Positions 41,101-54,415 of a DNA stretch of 64,000 nucleotides are shown piece after piece; position 1 is the first letter of the stretch, and each line of letters starts with the position of its first letter. The notes beneath the pieces were generated by a model, which saw nothing but the letters and a program-made list of their open reading frames with translations, made no database searches and was not told the DNA's origin. Both the position numbers and the translations under genes were made by a program. The stretch comes from Diorhabda sublineata (taxonomy: Eukaryota; Arthropoda; Insecta; Coleoptera; Chrysomelidae), in contig NW_026614177.1 of assembly GCF_026230105.1 (NCBI RefSeq), positions 248,001 through 312,000 of the forward strand, given 5' to 3'.

Positions 41101-41350
41101 CTCAAATATATGAGAAATGTTGAAATTCGACTTCAAATTAGGAAGATAGACTTTGAAAATTTTCAATTATTACAAAGTGACAGTTGACCTCAATGGGCTT
41201 CAATCGATGTTATTCGATGATATCTGACAAAGTTAGATGCAAACTCACTCAAATATATGAGAAATGTTGAAATTCGACTTCAAATTAGGAAGATAGACTT
41301 TGAAAATTTTCAATTATTACAAAGTGACAGTTGACCTCAATGGGATTCAT
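38115..41350 (+). repeat. 11-monomer (1,617-bp) higher-order repeat, two copies
   Basis: The doubled TCGATGTTAT variant with ATATGAAAAAG and AAACACACTC lies at 38,117 and 39,734, and GGACTTCG at 39,064 and 40,681. Both pairs are 1,617 bp apart (11 x 147). The monomers between them match in order. The GGGCTTC versus GGGATTC difference at about 38,110 and 39,727 marks the left limit. The right copy ends in a GGGATTC monomer at 41,344, consistent with a clean tandem duplication. The block A counterpart of this unit (8.7-10.1 kb) has three additional monomers between the doubled sub-repeat and the GGACTTCG marker. Confidence 0.85.
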
Positions 41351-42672
41351 TCGATGTTATTCGATGATATCTGACAAAGTTAGATGCAAACTTGTTCAAA
41401 TATATGAGAAATGTTGGAATTCGACTTCAAATTAGGAAGATAGACTTTGAAAATTTTCAATTATTACAAAGTGACAGTTGACCTCAATGGGCTTCAATGG
41501 ATGTTATTCGATGATATCTGACAAAGTTAGATGCAAACTCGTTCAAATATATGAGAAATGTTGGAATTCGACTTCAAATTAGGAAGATAGACTTTGAAAA
41601 TTTTCAATTATTACAAAGTGACAGTTGACCTCAATGGGCTTCAATCGATGTTATTCGATGATATCTGAAAAAGTTAGATGCAAACTCACTCAAATATATG
41701 AGAAATGTTGGAGTTCGACTTCAAATTAGGAAGATAGACTTTGAAAATTTTCAATTATTACAAAGTGACAGTTGACCTCAATGGGCTTCAATCGATGTTA
41801 TTCGATGATATCTGAAAAAGTTAGATGCAAACTCACTCAAATATATGAGAAATGTTGGAGTTCGACTTCAAATTAGGAAGATAGACTTTGAAAATTTTCA
41901 ATTATTACAAAGTGACAGTTGACCTCAATGGGCTTCAATCGATGTTATTCGATGATATCTGACAAAGTTAGATGCAAACTCGTTCAAATATATGAGAAAT
42001 GTTGGAATTCGACTTCAAATTAGGAAGATAGACTTGGAAAATTTTCAATTATTACAAAGTGACAGTTGACCTCAATGGGCTTCAATCGATGTTATTCGAT
42101 GATATCTGACAAAGTTAGATGCAAACTCGTTCAAATATATTAGAAATGTTGGAATTCGACTTCAAATTAGGAAGATAGACTTTGAAAATTTTCAATTATT
42201 ACAAAGTGACAGTTGACCTCAATGGGCTTCAATCGATGTTATTCGATGATATCTGACAAAGTTAGATGCAAACTCACTCAAATATATGAGAAATGTTGGA
42301 GTTCGACTTCAAATTAGGAAGATAGACTTTGAAAATTTTCCATTATTACAAAGTGACAGTTGACCTCAATGGGCTTCAATCGATGTTATTCGATGATATC
42401 TGACAAAGTTAGATGCAAACTCACTCAAATATATGAGAAATGTTGGAGTTCGACTTCAAATCAGGAAGATAGACTTTGAAAATTTTCAATTATTACAAAG
42501 TGACAGTTGACCTCAATGGGCTTCAATCGATGTTATTCGATGATATCTGACAAAGTTAGATGCAAACTCGTTCAAATATATGAGAAATGTTGGAATTCGA
42601 CTTCAAATTAGGAAGATAGACTTTGAAAATTTTCAATTATTACAAAGTGACAGTTGACCTCAATGGGCTTCA

Positions 42673-42682
42673 ATCGATTTAT
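42673..42682 (+). other. 1-bp deletion allele ATCGATTTAT, fourth copy
   Basis: This has the same haplotype as at 12,251, 12,838 and 35,030 (CTTGTTC, ACTTGG end), with an extra ACAAAGATAG change. It anchors the macro-duplication at a 30,422-bp offset from 12,251. Confidence 0.9.
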
Positions 42683-45059
42683 TCGATGATATCTGACAAA
42701 GATAGATGCAAACTTGTTCAAATATATGAGAAATGTTGGAATTCGACTTCAAATTAGGAAGATAGACTTGGAAAATTTTCAATTATTACAAAGTGACAGT
42801 TGACCTCAATGGGCTTCAATCGATGTTATTCGATGATATCTGACAAAGTTAGATGCAAACTCGTTCAAATATATTAGAAATGTTGGAATTCGACTTCAAA
42901 TTAGGAAGATAGACTTTGAAAATTTTCAATTATTACAAAGTGACAGTTGACCTCAATGGGATTCAATCGATGTTATTCGATGATATCTGACGAAGTTAGA
43001 TGCAAACTCGTTCAAATATATGAGAAATGTTGGAATTCGACTTCAAATTAGGAAGATAGACTTTGAAAATTTTCAATTATTACAAAGTGACAGTTGACCT
43101 CAATGGGCTTCAATCGATGTTATTCGATGATATCTGACAAAGTTAGATGCAAACTCGTTCAAATATATGAGAAATGTTGGAAATCGACTTCAAATTAGGA
43201 AGATAGACTTTGAAAATTTTCAATTATTACAAAGTGACAGTTGACCTCAATGGGCTTCAATCGATGTTATTCGATGATATCTGAAAAAGTTAGATGCAAA
43301 CTCACTCAAATATATGAGAAATGTTGGAGTTCGACTTCAAATTAGGAAGATAGACTTTGAAAATTTTCAATTATTACAAAGTGACAGTTGACCTCAATGG
43401 GCTTCAATCGATGTTATTCGATGATATCTGACAAAGTTAGATGCAAACTCGTTCAAATATATGAGAAATGTTGGAATTCGACTTCAAATTAGGAAGATAG
43501 ACTTGGAAAATTTTCAATTATTACAAAGTGACAGTTGACCTCAATGGGCTTCAATCGATGTTATTCGATGATATCTGACAAAGTTAGATGCAAACTCGTT
43601 CAAATATATTAGAAATGTTGGAATTCGACTTCAAATTAGGAAGATAGACTTTGAAAATTTTCAATTATTACAAAGTGACAGTTGACCTCAATGGGCTTCA
43701 ATCGATGTTATTCGATGATATCTGACAAAGTTAGATGCAAACTCACTCAAATATATGAGAAATGTTGGAGTTCGACTTCAAATTAGGAAGATAGACTTTG
43801 AAAATTTTCAATTATTACAAAGTGACAGTTGACCTCAATGGGCTTCAATCGATGTTATTCGATGATATCTGACAAAGTTAGATGCAAACTCGTTCAAATA
43901 TATGAGAAATGTTGGAATTCGACTTCAAATTAGGAAGATAGACTTGGAAAATTTTCAATTATTACAAAGTGACAGTTGACCTCAATGGGCTTCAATCGAT
44001 GTTATTCGATGATATCTGACAAAGTTAGATGCAAACTCGTTCAAATATATTAGAAATGTTGGAATTCGACTTCAAATTAGGAAGATAGACTTTGAAAATT
44101 TTCAATTATTACAAAGTGACAGTTGACCTCAATGGGCTTCAATCGATGTTATTCGATGATATCTGACAAAGTTAGATGCAAACTCACTCAAATATATGAG
44201 AAATGTTGAAATTCGACTTCAAATTAGGAAGATAGACTTTGAAAATTTTCAATTATTACAAAGTGACAGTTGACCTCAATGGGATTCAATCGATGTTATT
44301 CGATGATATCTGACAAAGTTAGATGCAAACTTGTTCAAATATATGAGAAATGTTGGAATTCGACTTCAAATTAGGAAGATAGACTTTGAAAATTTTCAAT
44401 TATTACAAAGTGACAGTTGACCTCAATGGGCTTCAATCGATGTTATTCGATGATATCTGACAAAGTTAGATGCAAACTCGTTCAAATATATGAGAAATGT
44501 TGGAATTCGACTTCAAATTAGGAAGATAGACTTTGAAAATTTTCAATTATTACAAAGTGACAGTTGACCTCAATGGGCTTCAATCGATGTTATTCGATGA
44601 TATCTGAAAAAGTTAGATGCAAACTCACTCAAATATATGAGAAATGTTGGAGTTCGACTTCAAATTAGGAAGATAGACTTTGAAAATTTTCAATTATTAC
44701 AAAGTGACAGTTGACCTCAATGGGCTTCAATCGATGTTATTCGATGATATCTGACAAAGTTAGATGCAAACTCGTTCAAATATATGAGAAATGTTGGAAT
44801 TCGACTTCAAATTAGGAAGATAGACTTTGAAAATTTTCAATTATTACAAAGTGACAGTTGACCTCAATGGGCTTCAATCGATGTTATTCGATGATATCTG
44901 ACAAAGTTAGATGCAAACTCACTCAAATATATGAGAAATGTTGAAATTCGACTTCAAATTAGGAAGATAGACTTTGAAAATTTTCAATTATTACAAAGTG
45001 ACAGTTGACCTCAATGGGATTCAATCGATGTTATTCGATGATATCTGACAAAGTTAGAT

Positions 45060-47200
45060 GCAAACTCGTTCAAATATATTAGAAATGTTGGAATTCGACC
45101 TCAAATTAGGAAGATAGACTTTGAAAATTTTCAAATATTACAAAGTGACAGTTGACCTCAATGGGATTCAATCGATGTTATTCGATGATATCTGACGAAG
45201 TTAGATGCAAACTCGTTCAAATATATGAGGAATGTTGGAATTCGACTTCAAATTAGGAAGATAGACTTTGAAAATTTTCAATTATTACAAAGTGACAGTT
45301 GACCTCAATGGGATTCAATCGATGTTATTCGATGATATCTGACGAAGTTAGATGCAAACTCACTCAAATATATGAGAAATGTTGAAATTCGACTTCAAAT
45401 TAGGAAGATAGACTTTGAAAATTTTCAATTATTACAAAGTGACAGTTGACCTCAATGGGCTTCAATCGATGTTATTCGATGATATCTGACAAAGTTAGAT
45501 GCAAACTCGTTCAAATATATGAGAAATGTTGGAATTCGACTTCAAATTAGGAAGATAGACTTTGAATATTTTCAATTATTACAAAGTGACAGTTGACCTC
45601 AATGGGCTTCAATCGATGTTATTCGATGATATCTGACAAAGCTAGATGCAAACTCACTCAAATATATGAGAAATGTTGAAATTCGACTTCAAATTAGGAA
45701 GATAGACTTAGAAAATTTTCAATTATTACAAAGTGACAGTTGACCTCAATGGGATTCAATCGATGTTATTCGATGATATCTGACGAAGTTAGATGCAAAC
45801 TCACTCAAATATATGAGAAATGTTGAAATTCGACTTCAAATTAGGAAGATAGACTTTGAAAATTTTCAATTATTACAAAGTGACAGTTGACCTCAATGGG
45901 CTTCAATCGATGTTATTCGATGATATCTGACAAAGTTAGATGCAAACTCGTTCACATATATGAGAAATGTTGGAATTCGACTTCAAATTAGGAAGATAGA
46001 CTTTGAAAATTTTCAATTAATACAAAGTGACAGTTGACCTCAATGGGCTTCAATCGATGTTATTCGATGATATCTGAAAAAGTTAGATGCAAACTCACTC
46101 AAATATATGAGAAATGTTGGAGTTCGACTTCAAATTAGGAAGATAGACTTTGAAAATTTTCAATTATTACAAAGTGATAGTTGACCTCAATGGGATTCAA
46201 TCGATGTTATTCGATGATATCTGACAAAGTTAGATGCAAACTCGTTCAAATATATTAGAAATGTTGGAATTCGACCTCAAATTAGGAAGATAGACTTTGA
46301 AAATTTTCAAATATTACAAAGTGACAGTTGACCTCAATGGGATTCAATCGATGTTATTCGATGATATCTGACGAAGTTAGATGCAAACTCGTTCAAATAT
46401 ATGAGGAATGTTGGAATTCGACTTCAAATTAGGAAGATAGACTTTGAAAATTTTCAATTATTACAAAGTGACAGTTGACCTCAATGGGATTCAATCGATG
46501 TTATTCGATGATATCTGACGAAGTTAGATGCAAACTCACTCAAATATATGAGAAATGTTGAAATTCGACTTCAAATTAGGAAGATAGACTTTGAAAATTT
46601 TCAATTATTACAAAGTGACAGTTGACCTCAATGGGATTCAATCGATGTTATTCGATGATATCTGACAAAGTTAGATGCAAACTCGTTCAAATATATTAGA
46701 AATGTTGGAATTCGACCTCAAATTAGGAAGATAGACTTTAAAAATTTTCAAATATTACAAAGTGACAGTTGACCTCAATGGGATTCAATCGATGTTATTC
46801 GATGATATCTGACGAAGTTAGATGCAAACTCGTTCAAATATATGAGGAATGTTGGAATTCGACTTCAAATTAGGAAGATAGACTTTGAAAATTTTCAATT
46901 ATTACAAAGTGACAGTTGACCTCAATGGGATTCAATCGATGTTATTCGATGATATCTGACGAAGTTAGATGCAAACTCACTCAAATATATGAGAAATGTT
47001 GAAATTCGACTTCAAATTAGGAAGATAGACTTTGAAAATTTTCAATTATTACAAAGTGACAGTTGACCTCAATGGGCTTCAATCGATGTTATTCGATGAT
47101 ATCTGACAAAGTTAGATGCAAACTCACTCAAATATATGAGAAATGTTGAAATTCGACTTCAAATTAGGAAGATAGACTTAGAAAATTTTCAATTATTACA
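45060..47200 (+). repeat. Nested 3-, 8- and 10-monomer repeats
   Basis: An ATATTAG-GACCTC monomer followed by TCAAATATT-GGGATTC-GACGAAG-ATGAGGAATG recurs. ATGAGGAATG lies at 45,225, 46,401 and 46,842, giving spacings of 8 and 3 monomers. GATAGACTTAG lies at 45,701 and 47,171, 10 monomers apart. The three-monomer repeat at 46.4-46.9 kb is the shortest HOR seen in the window. The overlap of different spacings in about 2 kb indicates several successive unequal exchanges rather than one regular unit. Confidence 0.75.
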
Positions 47201-47764
47201 AAGTGACAGTTGACCTCAATGGGATTCAATCGATGTTATTCGATGATATCTGACGAAGTTAGATGCAAACTCACTCAAATATATGAGAAATGTTGAAATT
47301 CGACTTCAAATTAGGAAGATAGACTTTGAAAATTTTCAATTATTACAAAGTGACAGTTGACCTCAATGGGCTTCAATCGATGTTATTCGATGATATCTGA
47401 CAAAGTTAGATGCAAACTCGTTCAAATATATGAGAAATGTTGGAATTCGACTTCAAATTAGGAAGATAGACTTTGAAAATTTTCAATTATTACAAAGTGA
47501 CAGTTGACCTCAATGGGCTTCAATCGATGTTATTCGATGATATCTGAAAAAGTTAGATGCAAACTCACTCAAATATATGAGAAATGTTGGAGTTCGACTT
47601 CAAATTAGGAAGATAGACTTTGAAAATTTTCAATTATTACAAAGTGACAGTTGACCTCAATGGGCTTCAATCGATGTTATTCGATGATATCTGACAAAGT
47701 TAGATGCAAACTCACTCAAATATATGAGAACTGTTGAAATTCGACATCAAATTAGGAAGATAGA

Positions 47765-48940
47765 CTTTGAAAATTTTCAATTATTACAAAGTGACATTTG
47801 ACCTCAATGGGATTCAATCGATGTTATTCGATGATATCTGACGAAGTTAGATGCAAACTCACTCAAATATATGAGAAATGTTGAAATTCGACTTCAAATT
47901 AGGAAGATAGACTTTGAAAATTTTCAATTATTACAAAGTGACAGTTGACCTCAATGGGATTCAATCGATGTTATTCGATGATATCTGACGAAGTTAGATG
48001 CAAACTCGTTCAAATATATGAGAAATGTTGGAATTCGACTTCAAATTAGGAAGATAGACTGAAAATTTTCAATTATTACAAAGTGACAGTTGACCTCAAT
48101 GGGCTTCAATCGATGTTATTCGATGATATCTGACAAAGTTAGATGCAAACTCGTTCAAATATATGAGAAATGTTGGAATTCGACTTCAAATTAGGAAGAT
48201 AGACTTTGAAAATTTTCAATTATTACAAAGTGACAGTTGACCTCAATGGGCTTCAATCGATGTTATTCGATGATATCTGAAAAAGTTAGATGCAAACTCA
48301 CTCAAATATATGAGAAATGTTGGAGTTCGACTTCAAATTAGGAAGATAGACTTTGAAAATTTTCAATTATTACAAAGTGACAGTTGACCTCAATGGGCTT
48401 CAATCGATGTTATTCGATGATATCTGACAAAGTTAGATGCAAACTCGTTCAAATATATGAGAAATGTTGGAATTCGACTTCAAATTAGGAAGATAGACTT
48501 GGAAAATTTTCAATTATTACAAAGTGACAGTTGACCTCAATGGGCTTCAATCGATGTTATTCGATGATATCTGACAAAGTTAGATGCAAACTCACTCAAA
48601 TATATGAGAAATGTTGGAATTCGACTTCAAATTAGGAAGATAGACTTGGAAAATTTTCAATTATTACAAAGTGACAGTTGACCTCAATGGGCTTCAATCG
48701 ATGTTATTCGATGATATCTGACAAAGTTAGATGCAAACTCGTTCAAATATATGAGAAATGTTGGAATTCGACTTCAAATTAGGAAGATAGACTTTGAAAA
48801 TTTTCAATTATTACAAAGTGACAGTTGACCTCAATGGGCTTCAATCGATGTTATTCGATGATATCTGACAAAGTTAGATGCAAACTTGTTCAAATATATG
48901 AGAAATGTTGGAATTCGACTTCAAATTAGGAAGATAGACT
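47765..48940 (+). repeat. 8-monomer (1,174-bp offset) higher-order repeat, copy 1
   Basis: GTGACATTTG lies at 47,791 and 48,965, and the 2-bp junction deletion puts GAAAATTTTC at 48,061 and 49,235. Both pairs are 1,174 bp apart (8 x 147 minus 2). The monomer order is the same as at 15.4-16.6 and 18.8-20.0 kb in block A: the deletion monomer, CTGAAAAAG-GGAGTT, CGTTC-ACTTGG, CACTC-ACTTGG, CGTTC, CTTGTTC. Confidence 0.85.
48056..48065 (+). other. 2-bp junction deletion allele, copy 3
   Basis: AGACTGAAAA has the same TT deletion as at 15,722, 32,334 bp away (220 monomers minus intervening deletions). It is in copy 1 of the 8-monomer repeat. Confidence 0.9.
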
Positions 48941-49905
48941 TTGAAAATTTTCAATTATTACAAAGTGACATTTGACCTCAATGGGATTCAATCGATGTTA
49001 TTCGATGATATCTGACGAAGTTAGATGCAAACTCACTCAAATATATGAGAAATGTTGAAATTCGACTTCAAATTAGGAAGATAGACTTTGAAAATTTTCA
49101 ATTATTACAAAGTGACAGTTGACCTCAATGGGATTCAATCGATGTTATTCGATGATATCTGACGAAGTTAGATGCAAACTCGTTCAAATATATGAGAAAT
49201 GTTGGAATTCGACTTCAAATTAGGAAGATAGACTGAAAATTTTCAATTATTACAAAGTGACAGTTGACCTCAATGGGCTTCAATCGATGTTATTCGATGA
49301 TATCTGACAAAGTTAGATGCAAACTCGTTCAAATATATGAGAAATGTTGGAATTCGACTTCAAATTAGGAAGATAGACTTTGAAAATTTTCAATTATTAC
49401 AAAGTGACAGTTGACCTCAATGGGCTTCAATCGATGTTATTCGATGATATCTGAAAAAGTTAGATGCAAACTCACTCAAATATATGAGAAATGTTGGAGT
49501 TCGACTTCAAATTAGGAAGATAGACTTTGAAAATTTTCAATTATTACAAAGTGACAGTTGACCTCAATGGGCTTCAATCGATGTTATTCGATGATATCTG
49601 ACAAAGTTAGATGCAAACTCGTTCAAATATATGAGAAATGTTGGAATTCGACTTCAAATTAGGAAGATAGACTTGGAAAATTTTCAATTATTACAAAGTG
49701 ACAGTTGACCTCAATGGGCTTCAATCGATGTTATTCGATGATATCTGACAAAGTTAGATGCAAACTCACTCAAATATATGAGAAATGTTGGAATTCGACT
49801 TCAAATTAGGAAGATAGACTTGGAAAATTTTCAATTATTACAAAGTGACAGTTGACCTCAATGGGCTTCAATCGATGTTATTCGATGATATCTGACAAAG
49901 TTAGA
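48940..49905 (+). repeat. 8-monomer higher-order repeat, copy 2, truncated at the B2 junction
   Basis: This repeats 47,765-48,730 at the 1,174-bp offset. The last full match is the CACTC-GGAATT monomer ending in ACTTGG at 49,822. In the next monomer, where copy 1 has CGTTC-ATATGAG, this copy has CACTC-ATATACAAG, the first B2-type allele. The junction of blocks A2 and B2 therefore interrupts the second copy part way through. Confidence 0.85.
49230..49239 (+). other. 2-bp junction deletion allele, copy 4
   Basis: AGACTGAAAA is the last of four copies of this TT deletion and the last indel in the window. From here to the end the register stays at 147k minus 10. Confidence 0.9.
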
Positions 49906-51475
49906 TGCAAACTCACTCAAATATACAAGTAATGTTGGAATTTGACTTCAAATTAGGAAGATATACTTTGGAAATTTTCAATTATTACAAAGTGACAGTT
50001 GAGCTCAATGGGCTTCAATCGATGTTATTCGATGATATCTGACAAAGTTAGATGCAAACTCACTCAAATATATGATAAATGTTGAAATTCGACCTCAAAT
50101 TAGGAAGGTAGACTTTGAAAATTTTCAATTCTTAGAAAGTGACAGTTGACCTCAATGGGCTGCAATCGATGTTATTCGATGATATCTGACAAAGTTAGAT
50201 GTAAACTCACTCAAATATATGAGAAATGTTGAAATTCGACTTCAAATTAGGAAGATAGACTTTGAAAATTTTCAATTAACACAAAGTGACAGTTGACCTC
50301 AATGGGCTTCAATCGATGTTTTTCGATGATATATGACAAAGTTAGATGCAAACCCACTCAAATATATGAGAAATGTTGAAATTCGACTTCAAATTAGGAA
50401 GATAGACTTTGAAAATTTTCAATTACTACAAAGTGACAGTTGACCTCAATGGGCTTCAATGGATGTTATTCGATGATATCTGACAAAGTTAGATGCAAAC
50501 TCACTCAAATATATAAGGAATGTTGGAATTCGACTTCAAATTAGGAAGATAGACTTTGAAAATTCCCAATTAACACAAAGTGACAGTTGACCTCATTGGG
50601 CTTCAAACGATGTTATTCGATAATATCTGACAAAGTTAGATGCAAACTCACTCAAATATATAAGAAATGTTGGAATTCGACTTCAAATTAGGAAGATAGA
50701 CTTTGGAAATTTTCAATTATTACAAAGTGACAGTTGACCTCAATGGGCTTCAATCGATGTTATTCGATGATATCTGACAAAGTTAGATGCTAACTCACTC
50801 AAATATATGAGAAATGTTGAAATTCGACTTAAAATTAGGAAGATAGACTTTGAAAATTTTCAATTATTACAAAGTGACAGTTGACCTCAATGGGCTTCAA
50901 TCGATTTTATTCGATGATATCTGACAAAGTTAGATACAAACTCACTCAAATATATAAGAAATGTTGGAATTCGACTTCAAATTAGGAAGATAGACTTTGA
51001 AAATTTTCAATTATTACAAAGTGACAGTTGACCTCAATGGGCTTCAATCGATGTTATTCGATGATATCTGACAAAGTTAGACGCAAACTCACTCAAATAT
51101 ATGAGAAATGTTGAAATTCGACTCCAAATTAGGAAGATAGACTTTGAAAATTCTCATTTATTACAAAGTGACAGTTGACCTCAATGGGCTTCAATCGATG
51201 TTATTCGATGATATCTGACAAAGTTAGATGCAAACTCACTCAAATATATGAGAAATGTTGAAATTAGACTTCAAATTAGTAAGATAGACTTTGAAAATTT
51301 TCAATTAACACAAAGTGACAGTTGACCTCAATGGGCTTCAATCGATGTTATTCGATGATATCTGACAAAGTTAGATGCAAACTCACTCAAATATACAAGT
51401 AATGTTGGAATTTGACTTCAAATTAGGAAGATATACTTTGGAAATTTTCAATTATTACAAAGTGACAGTTGAGCT

Positions 51476-52945
51476 CAATGGGCTTCAATCGATGTTATTC
51501 GATGATATCTGACAAAGTTAGATGCAAACTCACTCAAATATACAAGTAATGTTGGAATTTGACTTCAAATTAGGAAGATATACTTTGGAAATTTTCAATT
51601 ATTACAAAGTGACAGTTGAGCTCAATGGGCTTCAATCGATGTTATTCGATGATATCTGACAAAGTTAGATGCAAACTCACTCAAATATATGAGAAATGTT
51701 GAAATTCGACCTCAAATTAGGAAGGTAGACTTTGAAAATTTTCAATTCTTACAAAGTGACAGTTGACCTCAATGGGCTGCAATCGATGTTATTCGATGAT
51801 ATCTGACAAAGTTAGATGCAAACTCACTCAAATATATGAGAAATGTTGAAATTCGACTTCAAATTAGGAAGATAGACTTTGAAAATTCTCAATTATTACA
51901 AAGTGACAGTTGACCTCAATGGGCTTCAATCGATGTTATTCGATGATATCTGACAAAGTTAGATGCTAACTCACTCAAATATATGAGAAATGTTGAAATT
52001 CGACCTCAAATTAGGAAGGTAGACTTTGAAAATTTTCAATTCTTACAAAGTGACAGTTGACCTCAATGGGCTGCAATCGATGTTATTCGATGATATCTGA
52101 CAAAGTTAGATGCAAACTCACTCAAATATATGAGAAATGTTGAAATTCGACTCCAAATTAGGAAGATAGACTTTGAAAATTCTCATTTATTACAAAGTGA
52201 CAGTTGACCTCAATGGGCTTCAATCGATGTTATTCGATGATATCTGACAAAGTTAGATGCAAACTCACTCAAATATATAAGAAATGTTGAAATTCGACTT
52301 CAAATTAGGAAGATAGACTTTGAAAATTTTCAATTATTACAAAGTGACAGTTGACCTCAATGGGCTTCAATCGATGTTATTCGATGATATCTGACAAAGT
52401 TAGATGCAAACTCACTCAAATATATGAGAAATGTTGAAATTAGACTTCAAATTAGTAAGATAGACTTTGAAAATTTTCAATTAACACAAAGTGACAGTTG
52501 ACCTCAATGGGCTTCAATCGATGTTATTCGATGATATCTGACAAAGTTAGATGCAAACTCACTCAAATATACAAGTAATGTTGGAATTTGACTTCAAATT
52601 AGGAAGATATACTTTGGAAATTTTCAATTATTACAAAGTGACAGTTGAGCTCAATGGGCTTCAATCGATGTTATTCGATGATATCTGACAAAGTTAGATG
52701 CAAACTCACTCAAATATATGAGAAATGTTGAAATTCGACCTCAAATTAGGAAGGTAGACTTTGAAAATTTTCAATTATTACCAAGTGACAGTTGACCTCA
52801 ATGGGCTGCAATCGATGTTATTCGATGATATCTGACAAAGTTAGATGCAAACTCACTCAAATATATGAGAAATGTTGAAATTCGACCTCAAATTAGGAAG
52901 GTAGACTTTGAAAATTTTCAATTAACACAAAGTGACAGTTGACCT
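51476..52945 (+). repeat. 10-monomer (1,470-bp) HOR unit, copy 1
   Basis: The unit contains ten ordered monomer types: (1) TACAAG-TTTGAC-GATATAC with GAGCTC, (2) GACCTC-AAGGTAGAC then TTCTTAC and GGGCTGC, (3) GACTTC then AATTCTC, (4) GCTAAC-GACCTC-AAGGTAGAC then TTCTTAC and GGGCTGC, (5) GACTCC then TCTCATTT, (6) ATATAAG, (7) AAATTAGAC-ATTAGTAAG then TTAACAC, (8) a second TACAAG with GAGCTC, (9) GACCTC-AAGGTAGAC then TTACCAAG and GGGCTGC, (10) a GACCTC or GACTTC monomer then TTAACAC. The TCTCATTTAT marker lies at 52,181 in this copy and recurs at 53,651, 55,121 and 56,591, exactly 1,470 bp apart each time. Confidence 0.9.
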
Positions 52946-54415
52946 CAATGGGCTTCAATCGATGTTATTCGATGATATCTGACAAAGTTAGATGCAAACT
53001 CACTCAAATATACAAGTAATGTTGGAATTTGACTTCAAATTAGGAAGATATACTTTGGAAATTTTCAATTATTACAAAGTGACAGTTGAGCTCAATGGGC
53101 TTCAATCGATGTTATTCGATGATATCTGACAAAGTTAGATGCAAACTCACTCAAATATATGAGAAATGTTGAAATTCGACCTCAAATTAGGAAGGTAGAC
53201 TTTGAAAATTTTCAATTCTTACAAAGTGACAGTTGACCTCAATGGGCTGCAATCGATGTTATTCGATGATATCTGACAAAGTTAGATGCAAACTCACTCA
53301 AATATATGAGAAATGTTGAAATTCGACTTCAAATTAGGAAGATAGACTTTGAAAATTCTCAATTATTACAAAGTGACAGTTGACCTCAATGGGCTTCAAT
53401 CGATGTTATTCGATGATATCTGACAAAGTTAGATGCTAACTCACTCAAATATATGAGAAATGTTGAAATTCGACCTCAAATTAGGAAGGTAGACTTTGAA
53501 AATTTTCAATTCTTACAAAGTGACAGTTGACCTCAATGGGCTGCAATCGATGTTATTCGATGATATCTGACAAAGTTAGATGCAAACTCACTCAAATATA
53601 TGAGAAATGTTGAAATTCGACTCCAAATTAGGAAGATAGACTTTGAAAATTCTCATTTATTACAAAGTGACAGTTGACCTCAATGGGCTTCAATCGATGT
53701 TATTCGATGATATCTGACAAAGTTAGATGCAAACTCACTCAAATATATAAGAAATGTTGGAATTCGACTTCAAATTAGGAAGATAGACTTTGAAAATTTT
53801 CAATTATTACAAAGTGACAGTTGACCTCAATGGGCTTCAATCGATGTTATTCGATGATATCTGACAAAGTTAGATGCAAACTCACTCAAATATATGAGAA
53901 ATGTTGAAATTAGACTTCAAATTAGTAAGATAGACTTTGAAAATTTTCAATTAACACAAAGTGACAGTTGACCTCAATGGGCTTCAATCGATGTTATTCG
54001 ATGATATCTGACAAAGTTAGATGCAAACTCACTCAAATATACAAGTAATGTTGGAATTTGACTTCAAATTAGGAAGATATACTTTGGAAATTTTCAATTA
54101 TTACAAAGTGACAGTTGAGCTCAATGGGCTTCAATCGATGTTATTCGATGATATCTGACAAAGTTAGATGCAAACTCACTCAAATATATGAGAAATGTTG
54201 AAATTCGACCTCAAATTAGGAAGGTAGACTTTGAAAATTTTCAATTATTACCAAGTGACAGTTGACCTCAATGGGCTGCAATCGATGTTATTCGATGATA
54301 TCTGACAAAGTTAGATGCAAACTCACTCAAATATATGAGGAATGTTGAAATTCGACTTCAAATTAGGAAGATCGACTTTGAAAATTTTCAATTAACACAA
54401 AGTGACACTTGACCT
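52946..54415 (+). repeat. 10-monomer HOR unit, copy 2
   Basis: This matches copy 1 at 1,470 bp in almost every allele. The TACAAG monomers lie at 53,008 and 54,037. The tenth monomer differs from copy 1, having GAGGAATG with GACTTC, AAGATCGAC and GTGACACTTG, so the difference from the other copies begins near 54,345. Confidence 0.9.

Larger units (their letters stand above)
25790..49900 (+). repeat. Satellite block A2 (homogeneous subfamily)
   Basis: This is a return to block A type monomers with the same allele set and no B-type alleles of note, apart from an isolated GACCTC/AAGGTAGAC monomer near 30,840-30,857. From about 30.6 kb onward it is colinear with block A, with offsets mostly 30.1-30.9 kb. 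The part from 25.8 to 30.6 kb corresponds to nothing I could place in block A and may match sequence left of the window. The block ends abruptly between 49,823 and 49,925. Confidence 0.85.
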
